Of a stretch of DNA of 64,000 bases, positions 11,439 to 23,095 are shown in pieces (position 1 is the first letter of the stretch; each line of letters opens with the position of its first letter). Made by a program: the position numbers and the translations under genes. This DNA comes from Polytrichum commune (taxonomy: Eukaryota; Streptophyta; Polytrichopsida; Polytrichales; Polytrichaceae), in NCBI GenBank assembly GCA_950295325.1, contig OX485804.1:8990001-9054000 (forward strand). Reading direction: 5' to 3'. The notes under the pieces were generated by a model. It was not told the DNA's origin. It saw only the letters and a list, made by a program, of their open reading frames with translations, and made no database searches.

Positions 11439-14142
11439 TTAAGAGGGGGAAGAGATGAGCATCTTGGGAAGCCAAGAGACATGTGCACTAGAATTGTCAG
11501 GTTTTCTGCTAGACTCATCTCCGCTGTCACGAGCTGTATTGTGGACTGGAGATGAGGGTCGCTGCTGCTGCGAGGTCTCCGGTTCTGGTTCTAAGTCGTA
11601 AGATGTGTTGGGGGGTGCGATGGGCTCTTTTTGGAATTGCCTCACACTTTCCGGGGATGGGAGGGGCAGTGGATGTCTTGGGCTACTAAGGTCTGGGGTT
11701 CTAGTGGGCGTCCGCATGGGTTGCCTTCGAGGGGATCTCATGGTACCGATCCCGGAGGCACTATTGGAATCCAGATCTGGAGCTGATCCACCACCATGAC
11801 CAGGACCAGTAGTACTAGTACTAGCACGCTTTGTGACAGCTGCTGCAACATTAATATTATCCGTGGCCTGGAATCTTGTTCCCGGGTTTTCCCAGGTGAA
11901 CGTCATCTCAAGCACCTTTCGCAACCCCTCCACGACATCGCTCATCTTGGGACGCCCCTTGGGCTGCTTCACCAGGCAACTGGTGGCGATGTTGGCGAAC
12001 TTGACGGCTGCCTTGATGGGGTAGCGCCCTTGCAGTTGGGGGTCGATCACGTTGTGGAGCTTTCGCTGGTCGGAGATGTAGGGCTTCACCCACTCCAGGA
12101 GCTTCTGTTCCGACTTGGGGCGGTTCCTGTCCATCACCTTCCTGCCGGTCAGCATCTCCAGCATCACCACCCCAAAACTCCAAACATCGCTCTTGAATGT
12201 CAGGTGGCCAGTTTGTATGTACTCTGGAGCCGCGTACCCATACGTGCCTTTCACCTGCGTTCGAGAGTTAAAGTGAATTAGGAGCCTGCACTGTTACCAT
12301 GTTTGTAGCCCATCACCTGTGAGAAAGAAAGAAAAGGAAAGAAAGACGACTCCGATGGTGGCACCGGCATGAACTATGGTGTTGCTCCATTTTTGAGTTG
12401 GTGTAAGTTTATATGTAATGCCAACAGGCATTGCAAGAATTAAAGGCCCCTAAAGACTACTGCCTCCTTTCAAAGGTGAACACCTTTAACGGTCACGGAC
12501 AAGCCGGCCAGCCCGCACCTATGAAGCCCCTAAGTTTCCACCTGGTTAGTTGAATATATCCAGTTCACCTAAATACCCACTATGATGGGTTTGGGAAATC
12601 AAAGTTCTTGGGAGGTACTATTCCGGCCTTAGGCGGCTTAACCTGGGGGTTCCCATGAGATCCGGAAGAAGGCCTTGGGTTTAAGCCATCCATCCATCAC
12701 CTGCATTGGTGGATTTGCACGACAAAGACAGAGGTTCAAAGGGTGTTGTGAATCTGCAGTTCATTGCCAGCCATTAATATTGGTGCCCCTGCAGTGAGTG
12801 CTCACTAACATTTTCGAGTAGGTGCTCGAGTGTGAAGTGCAAGCCCTTCATCCTCAATCTGGTTTGCAATGTCCTAGACATGTGTCTGATGATTATCCGT
12901 CCGCATTATGTGGAATTTTTGCCATGGCTCAGACTGCAACCGCACACAGACATCACGGGGAGAGTATCGTAGCTAAGCAACTACCAGTATCAGGCATTTG
13001 TTTTTCTGAATCAACTCTTTAGGGAGATTACATGAACACCAGAACCAAGTCCTCCTATAACTGTTGCCCCTCTAATTCGAGTCTCCAAATATTCATACCT
13101 AGAGAGGAAACTACAATATTTGTGTCAAGGCTAATGCTGCTTAGCGTCATTTGCTTCCAGTGCTAGGCCAAATAGGTCGGTTTCAAAAGAGCGGGACAAA
13201 TTCCTTTCCTTTCTTTCCAGAGGAACAGAAGAGTACCAAATTCTTGGAGAAATTTTGTCAGCTGTGCCATTTCCATCCTATAAGGTAGACTCCGAATGAA
13301 TATTCCCTGTAGGAATTGAAAGAAGACCTGGCCGTTCCATTTGAAAATTAAGAAGCTCACTCAGTGCACTGGTGTGGCTCACCCCTCTGCAGTTTTCTGA
13401 TATGTGATTCGCTCTCTCAACACTCAAATTAGAAGGGTCAAAAGCTGAGAGGAGCACCACAAAGAACTTACGAGGGATTGGTGAGGTGTGCACATGGTTT
13501 GGTACAACACCCTTACAGAGGAAATGAGACGAAATTATGGATTTATGAGACCTTTTAGAGATGAAGGGGCAGCTATGGTGTAAAGAACCACATATGAAGG
13601 AAATGAAATTCCAAGGAGCAATCTCCAGAGTTCGTGAAAAACGTACCCCAGTGGTGACGTGACTTTTACCAATGTCAGGCCCCTGTCTTGCGAGCCCGAA
13701 GTCGGAAAGCTTTGGATTGAAATCCTCATCAAGTAACACATTGGCTGTTTTGAAGTCTCGGAAAATCACCTGCAGAACAGACCGAGATTACATTGAGTTA
13801 TAAATTGAGTCCCTCTTCAATTTGAGTTTCTCAGCATGAATCTTGCAGGGAGTACTTACACCGACTAACTGAGCTTTCAAGAATTTGACTGTAACTACAT
13901 GGACGTCCACCTTTGAACTACTGAACCGCTTTAATAAGTGTACGAAGTAATTTCCAAGTAAAGGTGAAACCTTTGACTAATCTGTCAAAGTTGTACCACT
14001 CAATCAGGCGCACCCCACTCAGTGCATGCCAAAAGTGACGGTCCCAAGTCTAATCAACAGCACATGATTAATAATTTAGAGAAATCTTGTGGTCGTTTAG
14101 CTTTTAGTTTAGAATGCAGACTCATTCCACTAAGATTAATCA

Positions 14143-14181
<39 letters not shown>

Positions 14182-15091
14182 CTCCTCACATGAACATCCA
14201 TCTCTTCATGCAAGTAGGCAAGCCCTCTTGCTGCCCCAAGTGCGATTGACACCCTCGTCTGCCATGAAAGAGTAGGAGGGTGGGTGCGGAAGATATGGTC
14301 ATCCAGACCCCTGTTCGGCATATACTCGTACACAAGCAGCCTTTGTATCCCTCGCTCATCGTCATCCGCACAGTACCCAATCAGCTTTACCAAATAGGGA
14401 TTATCCACCACCCCTAAGAAGTGAACCTCCGTCATCCACTCCTTGTGCCCCTGCAAGCATCAGAAGCAACGCAGGAGTGAATTCACAACAGATTTTTTTA
14501 AAAGAAAAAGAAAAGATGTCATCAAGACTCCTCAAGGGGGAGGGAGGCAGGAATGCCATCAGAAATAGAAACTTGTTCTTCTTCGATTCGTATGCACAGA
14601 AACCCCTTGGAATCACTTTGGCCCCGAAATTACACAATAGGTAAGGCAGGTTAGAATCCAGGTGGGTTGCTTACCTGGGCGCCATTTTTGTTGAGCTGCT
14701 TCACCGCCACGTCCACTTTCTGTTCCTCTCCATTGTGAAACTTGGACTTCTGCTTTATAACCCCTTTATAAACCTGGCCGAAGCCCCCCTCGCCAATTAG
14801 ATTCTGCTGGGCGAAATTCCTTGTGGCGGCTTTGAGCTCCGCGTGTGTGAACTCATACAAATCGTCTGACTTCTTCTTTTGCAGGTAGGAGAAATCGGTT
14901 CGCGAAGATTGGCCTGCGTGGAATCCAGGGTCAGAGATGGAGATGTGAGTGGCAGGTCGGGGCCCCGCCTCCGGTGCACTGGTTCGCCTCACCACTTCAG
15001 GATTTGAATCTATGCCAGACTTCCTCCACAAGTGGCGGTGAACATCGCTACTGCTGGTCGAATGCCTCCTGCCGCGCCCGAAACAATTCAT
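11439..15091 (-). CDS. Receptor-like cytoplasmic kinase, RLCK-VII (PCRK1/PBL19-type)
   Basis: Four coding exons on the minus strand: 15091-14675, 14450-14190, 13769-13647 and 12254-11439. All introns are GT-AG and phase 0, giving 538 residues. Exon 1 holds an MNCFGRGRR start (Cys3 is a likely palmitoylation site, with no Gly2 for myristoylation), a Ser-rich leader, the glycine loop [11 protein letters not shown] and VAVKQL. Exon 2 has [10 protein letters not shown] and the PBL19/PCRK hallmark [18 protein letters not shown]. Exon 3 carries [13 protein letters not shown] and SDFGLAR. Exon 4 carries [17 protein letters not shown], then a Pro/Ser/Arg-rich tail of over 130 residues. The family acts at the plasma membrane in immune and developmental receptor signalling. 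A TATA-like site lies about 600 bp upstream. Intron 3 contains a 5S-derived SINE. Confidence 0.9.
12320..12693 (-). mobile_element. 5S rRNA-derived SINE, copy 1 (in kinase intron 3)
   Basis: Flanked by the 10-bp direct repeat CCATCACCTG (12310-12319 and 12694-12703). On the minus strand the head reads GGATCTCATGGGAACCCCC then AGGTTAAGCCGCCTAAGGCC and AATAGTAC, matching the 5S rRNA stretch GGATCCCATCAGAACTCC..AGTTAAGC..AGTAGTAC. The 5S box C segment (GGATGGGTGACC) has been lost here. The body is about 75% alike to copy 2 at 27821-28228. The 3' end is a TTTCTT-rich tail. Confidence 0.8.
14141..14180. repeat. (GT)n(GA)n microsatellite
   Basis: An uninterrupted GT run passes into a GA run within kinase intron 2, just beyond the exon 2 donor site. 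Confidence 0.9.
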
Positions 15092-15780
15092 GCTTAATCA
15101 TGCGACTCCCCACACAGACAACCACACACCCGGGTCGTCTACGCTCCAATCTGCGGGGGCCCTAGATAGCCCTCGGGCTTGGCCTTCCGCACCACCACTG
15201 CTGCTAAGCTACTACCACTACTAAGTCCTCCGCACCAAATTAGTGTCAGTTATTGCCTTGCCAGCGGCCTCTATCACGCACGAGGTTACCAAAGTAAGGA
15301 GCTGACGAATCGTCTGACGCAGTCCAACGTATTCACATAATCCAACCCTAATTCCTGAATGAACAGTAGAAACTCCGCGTCTTCTTCGCCCTGCACCCTT
15401 GAACGAAGTTTTGTAGCTTCGTACTGATGATCATGAGTGAAAATGAATTAAGTCGAACTTGACCCCGGTCGGCTCCGAATCATGCCTTGCTCGCCGGGCC
15501 TCACATGAAATGGGAAACTCCTTCACTGAAAATGGTGACCGCGAGAAAATTATTGCAGACACTCCCAGCTCCTCAGATACCTCCTCACAATTCGCCCACC
15601 TAAGAATGGTCATTCCCAACCAACTCTAAGTTCTCAGTAGCCACCTAGATCGCCGAATTTGCAACAACATCCACCAAGCATACTCTAAGCCTCTCTGATA
15701 TATAAATCTCGACCAGCTGTTGGGCCGGTCGGAATGTCTGTCTGTCTGTCTGTGCAGCAACAAACACACAAAACCGCTAG
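15092..15780 (-). promoter_or_regulatory. Kinase gene 5' UTR and promoter region
   Basis: No other gene is seen between the kinase start and 15780. A TATA-like GATATATAAA (15697-15706, read on the minus strand as TTTATATATC) lies about 600 bp upstream of the ATG, preceded by a (TGTC)n run at about 15737-15756. The long leader this implies is inference. Confidence 0.35.
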
Positions 15781-16499
15781 TCTACTTCTAACATTGGGAA
15801 CGGAGCCGCTACAGTAGGACTAGCTAGTACACGAAAATCCGCGGCCCATAAACCTTTCACCAATCCACCTGCCCTCGTCAGCTTCCTGCCCATTTGCAAT
15901 GAATCCCGCCACCAAGAATTTCCTTGGTTCGTACGCCACACCCCACCGAACGCCCCAGCTACCCAGAAATTCCTACCTTCTAAACCCCTCCTCGGTCGCT
16001 GCCTCGTCAAGTGTTCTTCGTCTTAGTCTTAGTCTTCTTCCTCTTCCCGACACCACTAGAGCTGCCCAGCCATTAGCACACGCTTGCTGCAGGTTATATT
16101 GGCCTTGCCCACCCCCCTCGCCTGGTCCTACCGACAACTACAATTCCCGGCACCACGGACGTTATATAATCCAGCTGATCTGACAAATTGCACCATATTC
16201 CAAGTGGCTCTTTATAACTTCAATCGATAAAACATCATCGTATTTACCTGCTCAGGCTCAATCATCGACTCTCCAGCCTGACAATAACAAGCATGGGACA
16301 ACAACAAGACAAGGATTTAGCTCTTTGTGGTCTACTAACCTCCGCAGCCGCTGTAAATCAGTTTATATGTGCGGGGCTCCGTGGATCTGGGAAGCGCTTC
16401 AGACGAAATTTGGGCAGGACGCGTGGACTGGCTTGCAGTTTGAGCGTGGGTGGGCTGACTGGTGATCGCGTGAGGTTCGAACCCACGCGGACTGGCCTA
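15781..16499. other. GC-moderate intergenic DNA, no gene supported
   Basis: A plus-strand frame at 15899-16183 is open but Pro/Ser/Leu-rich, with no motif and no sign of conservation. A tRNA B-box-like GGTTCGAACCC at about 16475-16485 has no convincing A box. I see no supported gene. Confidence 0.4.
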
Positions 16500-16945
16500 G
16501 TCCCGCACACATCGGACGGTCGAGATCTCATCGGAGCCCAAAGCCGGGATCCATCGGACGGTTCAGAGGCGATATCCTTTCATCGGACGCCTCACGTGCC
16601 CCAGGCTGGTCTCGCTCTTTTGGGAGGGAGCCATCGGACGGTTTAGAGTCCTGCTCTAAAGACAAGGCCGGCGCCATCGGACGGTGTGGATCTGGGCCTC
16701 AGCGTAGTTGGACGCCAAGTGCGCGGTGTGTATTTACGCCAGGCCAGCCGGGAGCCATCGGACGGTTTCAATTCGATCTTGATCCTCAGGCGGGCACCAT
16801 CGGACGGCTAGCGTGTGTGGTGCGTAGTTGGGCCGGTCTTTCTTTGGACTGGAGGAATCGACGGCCGAGATACGGTCTGAGTGGGAAGGCGGGGGGGAGG
16901 GTGGGCGTAGGCAAAGAACGGGGGGCTACGTGAGATCGGACGGCG
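16500..16945. repeat. Cluster of CATCGGACGGT motifs
   Basis: Copies of CATCGGACGG(T) start at 16510, 16552, 16581 (ending C), 16632, 16675, 16756 and 16798, with a GATCGGACGG at about 16933. Spacing is irregular (29-135 bp) and the sequence between copies is not repeated, so this is a clustered short motif rather than a tandem repeat. The tract is GC-rich, unlike most of the window. Confidence 0.75.
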
Positions 16946-17129
16946 GGAATGACAGATCGTAGTTAGTTGGGCTGTATTTCCGCGGGAGGGACGGTCGGGA
17001 TGAGACCAGGGCCCACGCGGTAGACGGCATGACGTCACCGGTCCTCGAGGGTCGCATGAGTCCTCATGCTCTCTGGAAAGAAAGCGACCAGGTCTAGGTG
17101 GTATCTAGGGCAGTAAACTTGAGCAGGAG

Positions 17130-17160
17130 AGGACCTCTCTCTCTCTCTCTCTCTCTAGTG
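17130..17160. repeat. (CT)n microsatellite
   Basis: Simple CT run near 17138-17157. Confidence 0.85.
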
Positions 17161-17214
17161 GCGGGTCTGGCCTGGTGATTCTCAAACCGCGTGATTCCCA
17201 CCATCGATAACGTG

Positions 17215-17684
17215 GACCATGGAGGGTGAGGATTGCGTAGACGAAATGCATTGAAAATTAAATGAATTCCAAGCATGGAGAGGGAGGGGAGTCTTGTGAC
17301 GAAGTCCATCCCATGGCCGCGTGAGTGTGTCCCCCGTCGGGAATGGTAACGGAAACCGTGTTGTTTTCCCTTTCTATTTTCTATACTGTATGCAACGGTG
17401 GCTGTCATGTGATGTAAGAGCACGATTACCCCAAACACTAAAACACAAAGGTGTGTTAGTCAGGGAACACTACACTAAATAGGATATTTAGTGTTGGATA
17501 CACTAAATATCAATAACCCTACGAAAGTAAGTAACTTTAAATGTAAAGTGAAACACTGGATGTTAACTATGGTAATATGTGGAAGTTGCATGTTTGAATT
17601 TAGTGTATTTAACTTGGACCACGGAGGTTGAGGATTGCGTAGACGAAATATATTGAAAATCAAATGAATTCCAACCATGGAGAG
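17215..17684. repeat. Dispersed repeat copy 1 with an internal tandem duplication
   Basis: A block beginning TGGACCATGGAGGGTGAGGA at 17215 recurs at about 17613 (TGGACCACGGAGGTTGAGGA). Between them lies copy 1 of the ACACTAAATATCAATAACCC family (about 17450-17610), whose other copies start near 19070 and 22775. The unit starting at 17613 was later split by the foldback element at 17685-18888; its continuation, GAGTCTTGTGACTAAG, resumes at about 18902. Confidence 0.6.
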
Positions 17685-18888
17685 GGAGGACATTAAGTTC
17701 CCCCCCCCCCCCCACACAAACTTTTCAGGGAGGAATATTCGGGCAGGGGCAACTGTCCATACAGAAAATCAAGATTTTCTAGACCCAACTGAAAACTACT
17801 ACACCCCCCCCCCTTGCATTCTTGAAGGCCACTTATTTACAAATCCCATATTGAGTGCACGTCATCTTCAAGGTCCCAAATCCAATATATATGTTCACTT
17901 CCATTGAGTAAGTAAGCAATTGACCAGGATTTCATTTTCAAAGTGAAACTGCCAATAAAGCATGAAATTAACTTGGAAGTCAAAAATATTACAAAATCCT
18001 CATTAGCACTGAGGTTATAATTTTTATGACTTACCATTGAAAGGGTCTTTGTCATTCTAAAATGGAACTAAAAATGAGTGAATTATTTTTAATGGTTTTA
18101 GTGTTATAATATTATAACATTATTATAATAATTTTGTTGATACCTTCTACGATCACAAAGTTTTCATACGCATTTAAATTAATTAGGTATGATTGAATGT
18201 AACTAAGCATAATAAAGTCTAGTTAATCTTGATTAGTTCTAACTAAGCCCAATAAAACCAGAAAGCATGCTTACCAAATTAATTCAGACTAATTAATTTT
18301 AAAATGTACTTACTGGAAGTAATCATTATTTACTGGAATTAACTCCAGAAAATACAATTTATAATAAATGATTAGACTTAGTTATATTCAATCATACCTA
18401 ATTAGTTTAAATGCATGTGAAAAATTTGTGAAAGTAGAAGGTATCAACTAGACTATAATATTAAAACTATTAAAAATAAATCACAAATTTTAGTTCCATT
18501 TTAGAATGACAAAGACCCTTTCAATGGTAAGTCATAAAAATTATAACCTCACTGCTAATGAGGATTTTATAATATTTTTGACTTCCAAGTTAATTACATG
18601 CTTTATTGGCGGTTTCACTTCGAAAATGAAATCCTAGTCAATTGCTTACTTACTAAATGGAAGTGAACATATATATTGGATTTGGGACCTTGAAGATGAA
18701 GTGCACTCAATATGGAATTTGTGGGTAAATGGCCTTCAAGAATGCAAGGGCAATGGTTTTTTCGAAGTCGGGCAAGCGGGCAAAAGTTTTCGGTCGGGTC
18801 CACAAAATCTTGATTTTCTTTACAGACAGCTGCCCTTGCCCGAATATTCCTCCCCTAAAAAGTTTGTGGGGGGAACTTAACGTCCTCC
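17685..18888. mobile_element. Foldback element, Mutator-like (non-autonomous)
   Basis: The left arm starting GGAGGACATTAAGTTCCCC is inverted at the right end (..GGGAACTTAACGTCCTCC). The arms stay complementary inward to roughly 18240 and 18340, leaving a loop of about 100-150 bp. The flanks are CATGGAGAG (17676-17684) and CATGAAGAG (18889-18897), a 9-bp duplication with one mismatch. Long inverted arms with a 9-bp duplication are typical of Mutator-like elements. No transposase is encoded. A poly-C run lies inside the left arm. Confidence 0.75.
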
Positions 18889-19069
18889 CATGAAGAGTGA
18901 GAGGAGTCTTGTGACTAAGTTCGTCCCATTGCCGTGTGAGTGTGTCGCCTGGCATGAATGGTAATGGAAACCATGTGTTTTTTTGTTTATTTGTTTATTT
19001 ATTTATTTTTATTATCATATGCAATGGTGGTTGTCATGTGATGTAAGAGCATGATTACTCCAAACACTA

Positions 19070-19870
19070 AAACACAAAGGGGTGTTAGTCGGGGAACACT
19101 ACACTAAATGGGATATTTAGTGTTGGATACGCCAAATACGAACACATACACTAAACATCAATAACACTATGAAAGTAAGTAATATTAAATGTAAACTCAA
19201 ACATTAAATATCAACTATGGCAATATCTGGAAGTTACATGTTTGAGTTTAGTGTTAGTAAGGATATGAGAAAAGGGGATATAATAAGGGAGGTGGCAATA
19301 GGGAAGATAGCGGCACATTTATTTATGTCTAATATTAATTGTCAGGGAATTGTCAGGGGCCAGAGCCACAACTCACATACCCTCGATGAATGAACTTGAA
19401 ACAAAGCTTAAACTCCCTACATCACAAATTAGGAGCACATTCAAACAAATTAATATAATCGCCATACAATACACACACTCGATATTAATCCATAAAAGAC
19501 GGATAGAAAATAGACAACCCATCACAGACTTACAAAATCATAATTAAAAACAACAATAAAAATAAAAATCTATGAACCCAACACACTTCCCCCCCCCCCC
19601 CCTAACCGGTTAACCGGCAAAATCACTAGTTACTAACATAGTGCCTACTCCCTGCAAAGGGTGAAGTAGTATTACATCCAACGCCACTACCTTGGGGTAT
19701 GGCCACGGATGTCCTACGAACAGGCACTTTATTCACTCCGGCCCCCTAGGCGGGACCGGATTTCTTCTTCTTCTGTCAGGGAATTGAAAATTAATGTTGA
19801 GCAGGGTAGGGTGGTAACAACACTAGATATCTTATTTAGTGTATTGTATAGAGGGATAGTCTCGTTATAT
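19070..19870. repeat. Dispersed repeat copy 2, interrupted by a LINE
   Basis: A second copy of the ACACTAAATATCAATAAC family. It is split by the truncated LINE at 19353-19773 and resumes at 19787 with AATTAATGTTGAGCAGGGTA. Copy 3 (about 22775-23095) is uninterrupted at the same point (AAAATGAATGTTGAGCACGG) and acts as the empty site. Confidence 0.7.
19353..19773 (+). mobile_element. 5'-truncated LINE insertion
   Basis: Flanked by the perfect 13-bp duplication TGTCAGGGAATTG (19340-19352 and 19774-19786). The 5' part encodes the last residues of the LINE ORF2: THIPSMNELETKLKLPTS, FKQINIIAIQYTHSI and HKRRIENRQ, which match THTPSMNQLEQTFKLP, FKEINTIAIQYASSI and HKRRIENNQ of the long copy. The 3' end is the family's terminal hairpin followed by a (TTC)n tail. 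Confidence 0.9.
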
Positions 19871-20279
19871 GTCCCAACACGCATTCATTCTAAGTCATAC
19901 AAGTTGTGAATTTTGGGTTCCATGATAAAAACTAGTAGTCGATCTTACAATACACGAGGCTTTTAACATAGAATAGTTGCAGCTAAGATTCTATTTAGTC
20001 ACAATTTATGAGGGATGGATAGTTGAAATTCTTATAAAGGAGTTCAAAGTTGGGTTGCAATATACCCAAGTTATTTTAAAGGGGAGTTTTTCTTGCGCTC
20101 CGCCAATGGAATCATCCTGGATCAAGCCAACTACTGGGAGTTTGTTTTGGACCCAATCTAGGACTATATTGTTGTGACCATGTATATTGATGACATTTGT
20201 ACAATGCTCTAAAACCCCAAATTGTAGAAATCTTGTCATCTTACTCAAGCAACTCAAACACATAGATGAATGATGTGGG

Positions 20280-20312
20280 TTGAATCTCTCTCTCTCTCTC
20301 TCTCTCTCTCTA
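20280..20312. repeat. (TC)n microsatellite
   Basis: Simple TC run at about 20284-20310. Confidence 0.85.
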
Positions 20313-20855
20313 TTCACACACATATACTCCTTGTCATTATGCTTACCTTAATTAATATGCTTTTTTTTCAATCTAATGTAGGGTGTTGTCTAGTTCAACA
20401 CAAAATAATAATTTTGATCTTCTTCTTTTTTACCACGTGTTTATCCACATTGGTTAAGCCATGCCAATTCCATTTGCAAGTTAGCTTAAGGCACTCAAAG
20501 TGTTTAACCAAACATTATTATACATTTTCCAAATGATACTCACTTGCATATAATTTCTCCACGATTCCCACAAGATTGTGACTAATGAGGTTATCTCGAG
20601 ATTTTAGTGTACACTAGACCTGCCAAGGGCGGGATTGCGGTGGAAAACCCTCCCCTCCCAAGTTAAACCTGATTGAGTTACTAGACTTAATCTTATTTAA
20701 GGCCCGGTCATTCAACACACAAAATCAAAATCAAAATCAAGGTATATGATGTTTGTATAGGGTTTCCACTCTTCCTCTTGGTAGGCATCAAGAAACTTTA
20801 TGAGTGAAACACATCATTTGATGCAAAAAGTATGTCCCAAATGAGTGAGCAATAT

Positions 20856-20930
20856 AGGTCTAGGGGTGGAACGAACAGACACTTCATTCACGTCGGTCCC
20901 CTACCGGAGACCGAAGTTTCTCCTCCTCCT
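20856..20930 (+). mobile_element. 75-bp LINE 3'-end insertion
   Basis: Only the last 75 bp of the LINE 3' UTR inserted (GAACGAACAGACACTTCATT, the terminal hairpin, then (TCC)n). It is bounded by a 20-bp duplication with one mismatch, CCCAAATGAGTGAGCAATAT (20836-20855) and CCCAAATGAGTGACCAATAT (20931-20950). Confidence 0.85.
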
Positions 20931-20950
20931 CCCAAATGAGTGACCAATAT

Positions 20951-22774
20951 TGTCCCATGTGGTGATTTCCTAGGGGTGCACTCTATGTTGCAATATCCAC
21001 CCACATGGGTGCACAGAAAGGTATTAAAAGAACATGCTCCATAAGTCTACATACACGTGAAAACTTGATTGTTGAAGGTGAAGCTTGGATGTATGTTTTG
21101 GGTTATTATGTGATATGTCTAATATGGAAAAATACAATAGGCCATCATCGTGACGGAAATACTTCTAAACACGAGTGGGTGCACATATGTAGAACTAATA
21201 CATATGTTCGAGGCTATGTGTAATCTCTATATTCGTGTGTCTATTATTTACTTATTTTGCAAAACAAATTGTGTGTAGGGTTATTGATTAAAACGTGATG
21301 CACACACGGTAATTATGATCATAATGAGTATGTTTCAACATAATAGAATATGAAAAATGTAATTCCCAACCTTTGTCACTACGTCATCTATTTTGTCACA
21401 AGCATAACACACTAACGATTTTTCCCACTCTAATTTTGTCAAGATGGTTTTCAATTTTACAAAGGGGTAACTCATCCTTTGTGTATCATGCCATCGTGAA
21501 GTACATACGAGGTGTTATTGGAATTGAGTATTTTTTTTTTGTAGAGGGTAGAGCATTAGATTGCTCGTAGTCAATAAAAATATAAAGGAAGAGGCATGAG
21601 AAAGCATAAGGTTAGAATAAGGCTACCATGCTAGTCTGAAGAGGGATAAGAGTCATCCCATATTGTTTGTGTGAACCAATGAAGAGAAGGAAAGCAATAA
21701 AAGGCAGAGCAAGGAGAGCATAAGACCATCTCACTCCAAGCATTGTTCGCATGCCTTTGTACAGGTGTCTATGCTGGTGCAATCTTATCTCGTATTGATT
21801 CCAATAATGTTCACGTGCAGACGAAAGTAATACGATATCCTCAAAAGTGTAAGTGAAGTTTAAGTCAATATCTTTGATGACTACATCCATGAGTGTTTCT
21901 TTTGTTAACTAGTACTGGTAACATGAGGTCTATATTCCTCAGTTATATCATCACGTCTTGAACACAATGTTTGAGAGGGTAAAGAGAGCCCAAGGAAAGC
22001 ATAAGGTGGGAAGGAAAGGGAGAGAGAGGAGAATAAATCAACAAAAGGAGAGGGAGGGAGGGAAGATTGATTGACTTTGATTTTGTTCCATTTACTTGGT
22101 TGTAATGGGGTTGCCAATTTTGTGTAAGCTCACAATCAATGGGAAAATAAATAAATAATAAATAATAATAAACATTGGCTAGAGTTGAGAGATGAGTAAG
22201 AATCTCTTGCCTTCCTCTAGATTTTTCTCGCCAATCAATCTATATACTTTTTAAAAAAAAGCATATTTTATAGATATTTTGGTTGCCACCTAAGCTCGTT
22301 TTCACCTAGGAATATGTAAGGAATGGAATATTTATGGTATATTCATATGAGGGGTCCACAATACGATTATTGCTTGAAAACATACATGTTGATAGAAATG
22401 TCACATCCATCAATTATCTACACGATACGACACTATTTTAACACAAGTTGAAATGAATTGCCTTGCTACACTTTGACTTTGGGGAGCCATGAGAAATAAA
22501 GTGCAAAGCTCATGGGGAGCTCATGAGAAACCATGGTTGCTCCACCACATGTGGGAGACCACTCTATGTTTTTATTTGATTTGAAAGTACCATAATTATC
22601 AAAATTTTATATAAATTTCTTCAAAATTGTACAAAATTTTGGTTTTTAGTATATTTCTTGAATTTTAGAAAACACCATATTATGAATGTTATCATAAAAA
22701 AAAGATAGAGTTTTTTTTTAAAATAATTTAATGGTTCCAATGGTGTAAACATGTATGACATGACTTTTAATCTC
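20951..22774. other. AT-rich intergenic DNA, no gene supported
   Basis: Short reading frames only, none with recognisable motifs. There are A/T-rich simple stretches at about 22140-22170 and 22690-22735. Confidence 0.4.
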
Positions 22775-23095
22775 AGTACAATAAATAGGATAATTAGTGT
22801 TTGATACATAATATATGAACGCATACACTATATATCAATAACCCTATGAAAGTAAGTAACATTAAATGTAATTTCAAATACTAAATATCAACTATGGTAA
22901 TATGTGGAAGTTAAATGTTTGAATTTAGTGTTAGTAAAGATATGAAAAAAGGATATTATAAGGGAGGTGATAGTAGGGAAGGTAACTGTAACATAATTGA
23001 AAATGAATGTTGAGCACGGTAAGGTGGTCACAACACTGAATGTAATCAAACACTAAATAACCTTTCTAGTGTAGTAGGTTGGAGTAAATAACCCA
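22775..23095. repeat. Dispersed repeat copy 3
   Basis: The most complete copy of the family: GCATACACTATATATCAATA, TGAAAGTAAGTAACATTAAA, ATGGTAATATGTGGAAGTTA and then ATGAATGTTGAGCACGGTAA. No coding capacity or inverted ends were found, so the class is unknown. Confidence 0.65.

Noticed and set aside
13163-13646. Extra kinase coding sequence beyond exon 3
   Set aside because: The frame runs into the intron past a good GTACGT donor; joining 13647 to 12254 restores the conserved kinase sequence.
15899-16183. Small plus-strand protein upstream of the kinase
   Set aside because: Low-complexity Pro/Ser/Leu sequence with no motif or supporting signals.
16440-16500. tRNA or tRNA-SINE around GGTTCGAACCC
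   Set aside because: No convincing A box at the right distance, and no flanking duplication.
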